Source: Acidobacteriota bacterium
GTDB taxonomy: Bacteria; Acidobacteriota; Terriglobia; Terriglobales; Acidobacteriaceae
Assembly (NCBI GenBank): GCA_021851625.1
Contig: JAJZCX010000045.1
Location: forward strand, 1-8,724
Length of the DNA: 8,724 nucleotides
Reading direction: 5' to 3'
In this document: in pieces, positions 6,879-8,724 of the stretch
Layout of the letters: the number at the start of each line of letters is the position of its first letter
How positions within the stretch are numbered: position 1 is the stretch's first letter
Notes under the pieces: generated by a model
The model's database searches: none
What the model was told of the DNA's origin: nothing
What the model saw: only the letters and a program-made list of their open reading frames with translations
Position numbers and translations under genes: made by a program

Positions 6879-7423
6879 TTGGAGACAGGTTCCATTGTAT
6901 CCATGAAAATCGCCTTTGGGTGCTCCAAAAAAGTAATGCCCAACAGTACCTTTTCCTTAAATGCAGCCGGGGCCTGCGCGGACAAAAAGCCTGCTCCTGG
7001 CAAAAAATAGGGAACCAGGCGGGAGTCTTGCAGCCACGGCGCGCCGGGTCGAAACGCGGCCAGCGCGATGAGCGCCACCATCACCAGCAGGCAGCCACGC
7101 ACGAAGCCAAAGCCTGCGCCCAAGATGCCATCGGCCCACCCCAGCCCGATGAACTGCACCGCCTCACTGAGCGCACTGCCGATGAGTCCGGCGACTAACA
7201 TGATTCCCAGCGCGATGCACAAAAACGCCAGCGCCTCTGCCATGTCCGGCGAGTGCATCCAGCGGGACAGCGGAACGGCTAGCACCATATAGTGTCGGGA
7301 GGCCAGCAACAGACCGATGACCAGACCGGCCAGAGCAAACAACTCACGCACCAGTCCTTGGCGGATGGCCGCGACTGTCGAAAAAATCACGATGCACAAT
7401 ATGGCTACGTCAACGAGCTTCAT
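6875..7423 (-). CDS. cvpA: CvpA family inner-membrane protein
   Basis: A 182-residue membrane protein. Hydrophobic segments lie at about 4-20, 28-50, 63-86 and 100-123, and the family pattern is present: an RQGLVREL turn (21-28) between the first two helices and DGILGAGFGFVRG (98-110) before the last helix. The C-terminal part (130-182) is more polar and probably cytoplasmic or membrane-associated. Known of the family: CvpA was named for colicin V production in Escherichia coli, where the gene lies just upstream of purF; its molecular role is still poorly defined, with reports tying it to envelope stress tolerance. Here its ATG overlaps the purC stop codon by 4 bases (ATGA), which points to translational coupling with a purine gene again. 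The hydropathy and the conserved motif together make the family call good; no function beyond membrane location is claimed. Confidence 0.85.
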   Translation of the reverse strand: MKLVDVAILCIVIFSTVAAIRQGLVRELFALAGLVIGLLLASRHYMVLAVPLSRWMHSPDMAEALAFLCIALGIMLVAGLIGSALSEAVQFIGLGWADGILGAGFGFVRGCLLVMVALIALAAFRPGAPWLQDSRLVPYFLPGAGFLSAQAPAAFKEKVLLGITFLEHPKAIFMDTMEPVSN

Positions 7424-8343
7424 GGATAGTGTTGCTCCAGCGTCTGCCTGCCGGTGATGCGCCGGAAGGCTTCCATATATTTCTCGCGTGTGTGCAGGAC
7501 GACATCGTCAGGCAGCGCGGGAGCGGGTGCCTGCTTGTTCCAGCGAATGCTCTCAAGATAGTCCCGAACGAACTGTTTGTCGAAGGAAATTTGTGGTCCA
7601 CCGGAAGTGTAGGAATCCTTAGGCCAGTAGCGCGAGGAGTCTGGCGTAAGCACTTCGTCAGCCAAGATAATTTTCCCCTGCACGCGGCCAAATTCGAACT
7701 TGGTGTCGGCCAGAATCATGCCGCAGCTCTCAGCGTGTGCAGCGGCGCGGCGATAGATTTCCAAGGTCAAATCGCGTAGGCGCTCGGCGTCGGCCTGGCC
7801 GATCTGCGCGGCCATCGCTGCAAAGGAAATGTTGATGTCATGCTCGCCGTCGGGGCTTTTGCTGGCGGGCGTAAAGATTGGATTGGGCAAACGGTCGGAT
7901 TCCTTGAGTCCACCGGGCAGGCGGATGCCGCAGACCGTGCCCGATGCCTGATACTCCTTCCACCCAGAGCCGGAAAGATAGCCGCGCGCAACACACTCGA
8001 CGGGAAACATCTGTGCGCGCTGCACCAGCATGGAGCGGCCATCGAGTTGCGCGGCGTAAGGAGTCAATTCGGCTGGATAGTGGGCCACGTCGGCAGTGAG
8101 CAGATGGTTGGGCAGCAGGTCGCGCAGGAAGTCGAACCAGAAGAGGGAAATCTGCGTCAGGATTTTTCCCTTGTCCGGGATGCCGGAGCCGAGCACGTGA
8201 TCAAAGGCCGAGATGCGGTCGGTGGCGACAAAGAGCAGGGAATCGCCAACCGAATACAGGTCGCGCACCTTGCCGCGTGCATGCAGGCGCAGTCCGGCGA
8301 AGTCCGTGATTTTGAGTGTTTCGAGCAAGGAAAACTGCCTCAC
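7420..8343 (-). CDS. purC: Phosphoribosylaminoimidazole-succinocarboxamide synthase (SAICAR synthetase)
   Basis: Cytoplasmic purine-synthesis enzyme that joins CAIR and aspartate using ATP to give SAICAR. Numbered from the GTG at 8343 it has 307 residues, the longer (yeast Ade1-like) class rather than the roughly 240-residue Bacillus class. Seen: GKVRDLY (24-30) with the glycine-rich ATP-binding start, DRISAFDHVL (42-51), ECVARGYLSGSGWKEY (116-131), the signature FTPASKSPDGEHD (157-169), and the second signature LADTKFEFG (211-219) followed by LADEVLTPDSSRYW (227-240). The first in-frame ATG is far inside, so the start must be GTG or TTG. The frame stays open up to TTG 8448, but those 35 extra residues are not family-like, and a good promoter (8374-8402) lies inside that stretch, so GTG 8343 is preferred; TTG 8328 is the other choice. 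No ribosome site is visible for either. The stop overlaps the cvpA start. Confidence 0.93.
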   Translation of the reverse strand: MRQFSLLETLKITDFAGLRLHARGKVRDLYSVGDSLLFVATDRISAFDHVLGSGIPDKGKILTQISLFWFDFLRDLLPNHLLTADVAHYPAELTPYAAQLDGRSMLVQRAQMFPVECVARGYLSGSGWKEYQASGTVCGIRLPGGLKESDRLPNPIFTPASKSPDGEHDINISFAAMAAQIGQADAERLRDLTLEIYRRAAAHAESCGMILADTKFEFGRVQGKIILADEVLTPDSSRYWPKDSYTSGGPQISFDKQFVRDYLESIRWNKQAPAPALPDDVVLHTREKYMEAFRRITGRQTLEQHYP

Positions 8344-8373
8344 TGGTTGGGAGTTCGAGCGGAACGAATCTTG

Positions 8374-8402
8374 ATTGTCTGCCGTCGCCGGGGCTTTGTC
8401 AA
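8374..8402 (-). promoter_or_regulatory. Sigma-70-like promoter upstream of purC
   Basis: On the - strand, a perfect -35 box TTGACA (8402-8397) is followed after exactly 17 bases by GACAAT (8379-8374; 4 of 6, keeping the key A2 and final T). Transcription would start near 8367, giving a leader of about 24 bases to GTG 8343. It would separate purC-cvpA expression from smc. The 119-base smc-purC gap holds nothing else clear apart from the short hairpin after smc. Confidence 0.6.
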
Positions 8403-8446
8403 TGTGAAAGAGTGCAGGCAATTTTGCGCGGCCTGTTCTGCATGAC

Positions 8447-8464
8447 AAGGCGAAGCAGCGCCTT
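8447..8464 (-). terminator. Short hairpin at the end of smc, weak terminator candidate
   Basis: A perfect 6-base-pair stem AAGGCG/CGCCTT with a 6-base loop overlaps the smc stop codon. No T-run follows on the - strand (GTCATGC comes next), so it is at best a weak or attenuating signal. Confidence 0.25.
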
Positions 8465-8724
8465 ACGCGCTTACCAATTCCCGCTGCTCGGCGCGGGAGC
8501 GGTCGTGTCCGCCCAAGCGCACAGAGACCACCTTCGAGACGCCCGGCTCCTGCATGGTGACGCCGAAGATGGTCTCGGCGGATTGCATCATGCGCTTACT
8601 GTGCGTGATGACGATGAAGTGCGTCTTGTCGCTCAGGCCCTTGAGCATGGCAGCCAAGCGACCCACGTTGGCTTCGTCGAGTGGGGAATCCACTTCGTCC
8701 AATAGACAGAAGGGGCTGGGCTGA
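8463..8724 (-). CDS. smc: Chromosome segregation protein SMC, C-terminal end (partial)
   Basis: Only the last 86 residues lie in the window; the frame is open through the right edge. They hold the C-terminal ATPase lobe: the Walker B and D-loop region PFCLLDEVDSPLDEANV (residues 4-20, with acidic pair D9-E10), the H-loop VITHSKRMM, and the conserved ending FGVTMQEPGVSKVVSVRL. SMC is a long coiled-coil ATPase that, with ScpA and ScpB, condenses and separates the chromosome. The TTG at 8702 is an internal leucine of Walker B, not a start. The D-loop has Ser where Ala is common, a mild change. The pattern THSK...GVTMQEPGVSK is specific enough to separate SMC from RecN or Rad50 relatives. The protein ends at TAA 8463 with a short polar tail (RAEQRELVSA). 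purC follows on the same strand after a 119-base gap that has its own promoter. Confidence 0.93.
   Translation of the reverse strand, partial: QPSPFCLLDEVDSPLDEANVGRLAAMLKGLSDKTHFIVITHSKRMMQSAETIFGVTMQEPGVSKVVSVRLGGHDRSRAEQRELVSA

Noticed and set aside
7840..8445. A 201-codon open frame on the + strand, antisense to purC
   Set aside because: purC is certain from its two family signatures; this frame has no recognisable features.
8344..8448. Extension of purC to TTG 8448
   Set aside because: The added 35 residues are not family-like and contain a good promoter; kept only as an alternative.
1..8724. tRNA, rRNA, CRISPR array, insertion sequence or phage genes
   Set aside because: No regularly spaced repeats, transposase or integrase motifs, or structural RNA signatures were seen; the gaps between genes are too short and do not resemble them.

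Overview
The window is a stretch of ordinary bacterial chromosome, moderately GC-rich, densely coding and free of mobile genes. The best guess for the source is the phylum Acidobacteriota (Terriglobia-like). This rests on the look of the proteins: a stand-alone Fis-type helix-turn-helix protein, a secretin with N-terminal TPR-like repeats, and a SMC/PurC/CvpA neighbourhood. It also rests on an intergenic inverted repeat of a style I associate with that group. This is an inference from recognition; no 16S or other marker is present.

Layout: two gene blocks converge. Block 1 (+ strand, 2-3527) holds the 3' end of a polyprenyl-phosphate sugar phosphotransferase (end of an exopolysaccharide locus). 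It is followed by glutamine-dependent NAD+ synthetase (nadE, GTG start) and, 18 bases later, a secreted DsbA/thioredoxin-fold protein with a CPHC active site. It closes with a very strong hairpin terminator (3542-3584). Block 2 (- strand, read from 8724 down to 3738) holds the 3' end of smc, then purC, cvpA (4-base ATGA overlap with purC), a small Fis-type DNA-binding protein, a HAD-family phosphatase and a TPR-secretin. The 210-base gap between the converging blocks contains the terminator and a 132-base imperfect inverted repeat (3596-3727).

Functionally the genes are mostly housekeeping: NAD synthesis, purine synthesis, chromosome condensation. Mixed in are cell-envelope functions: exopolysaccharide priming, periplasmic thiol chemistry, and an outer-membrane secretin apart from any recognisable secretion operon. 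A sigma-70-like promoter (TTGACA-17-GACAAT) lies between smc and purC and argues that purC starts at an internal GTG. I did not find convincing evidence of a new biological system. The items most worth a second look are the inverted repeat, the Fis-like/phosphatase/orphan-secretin cluster, and the four-cysteine Dsb-like protein.
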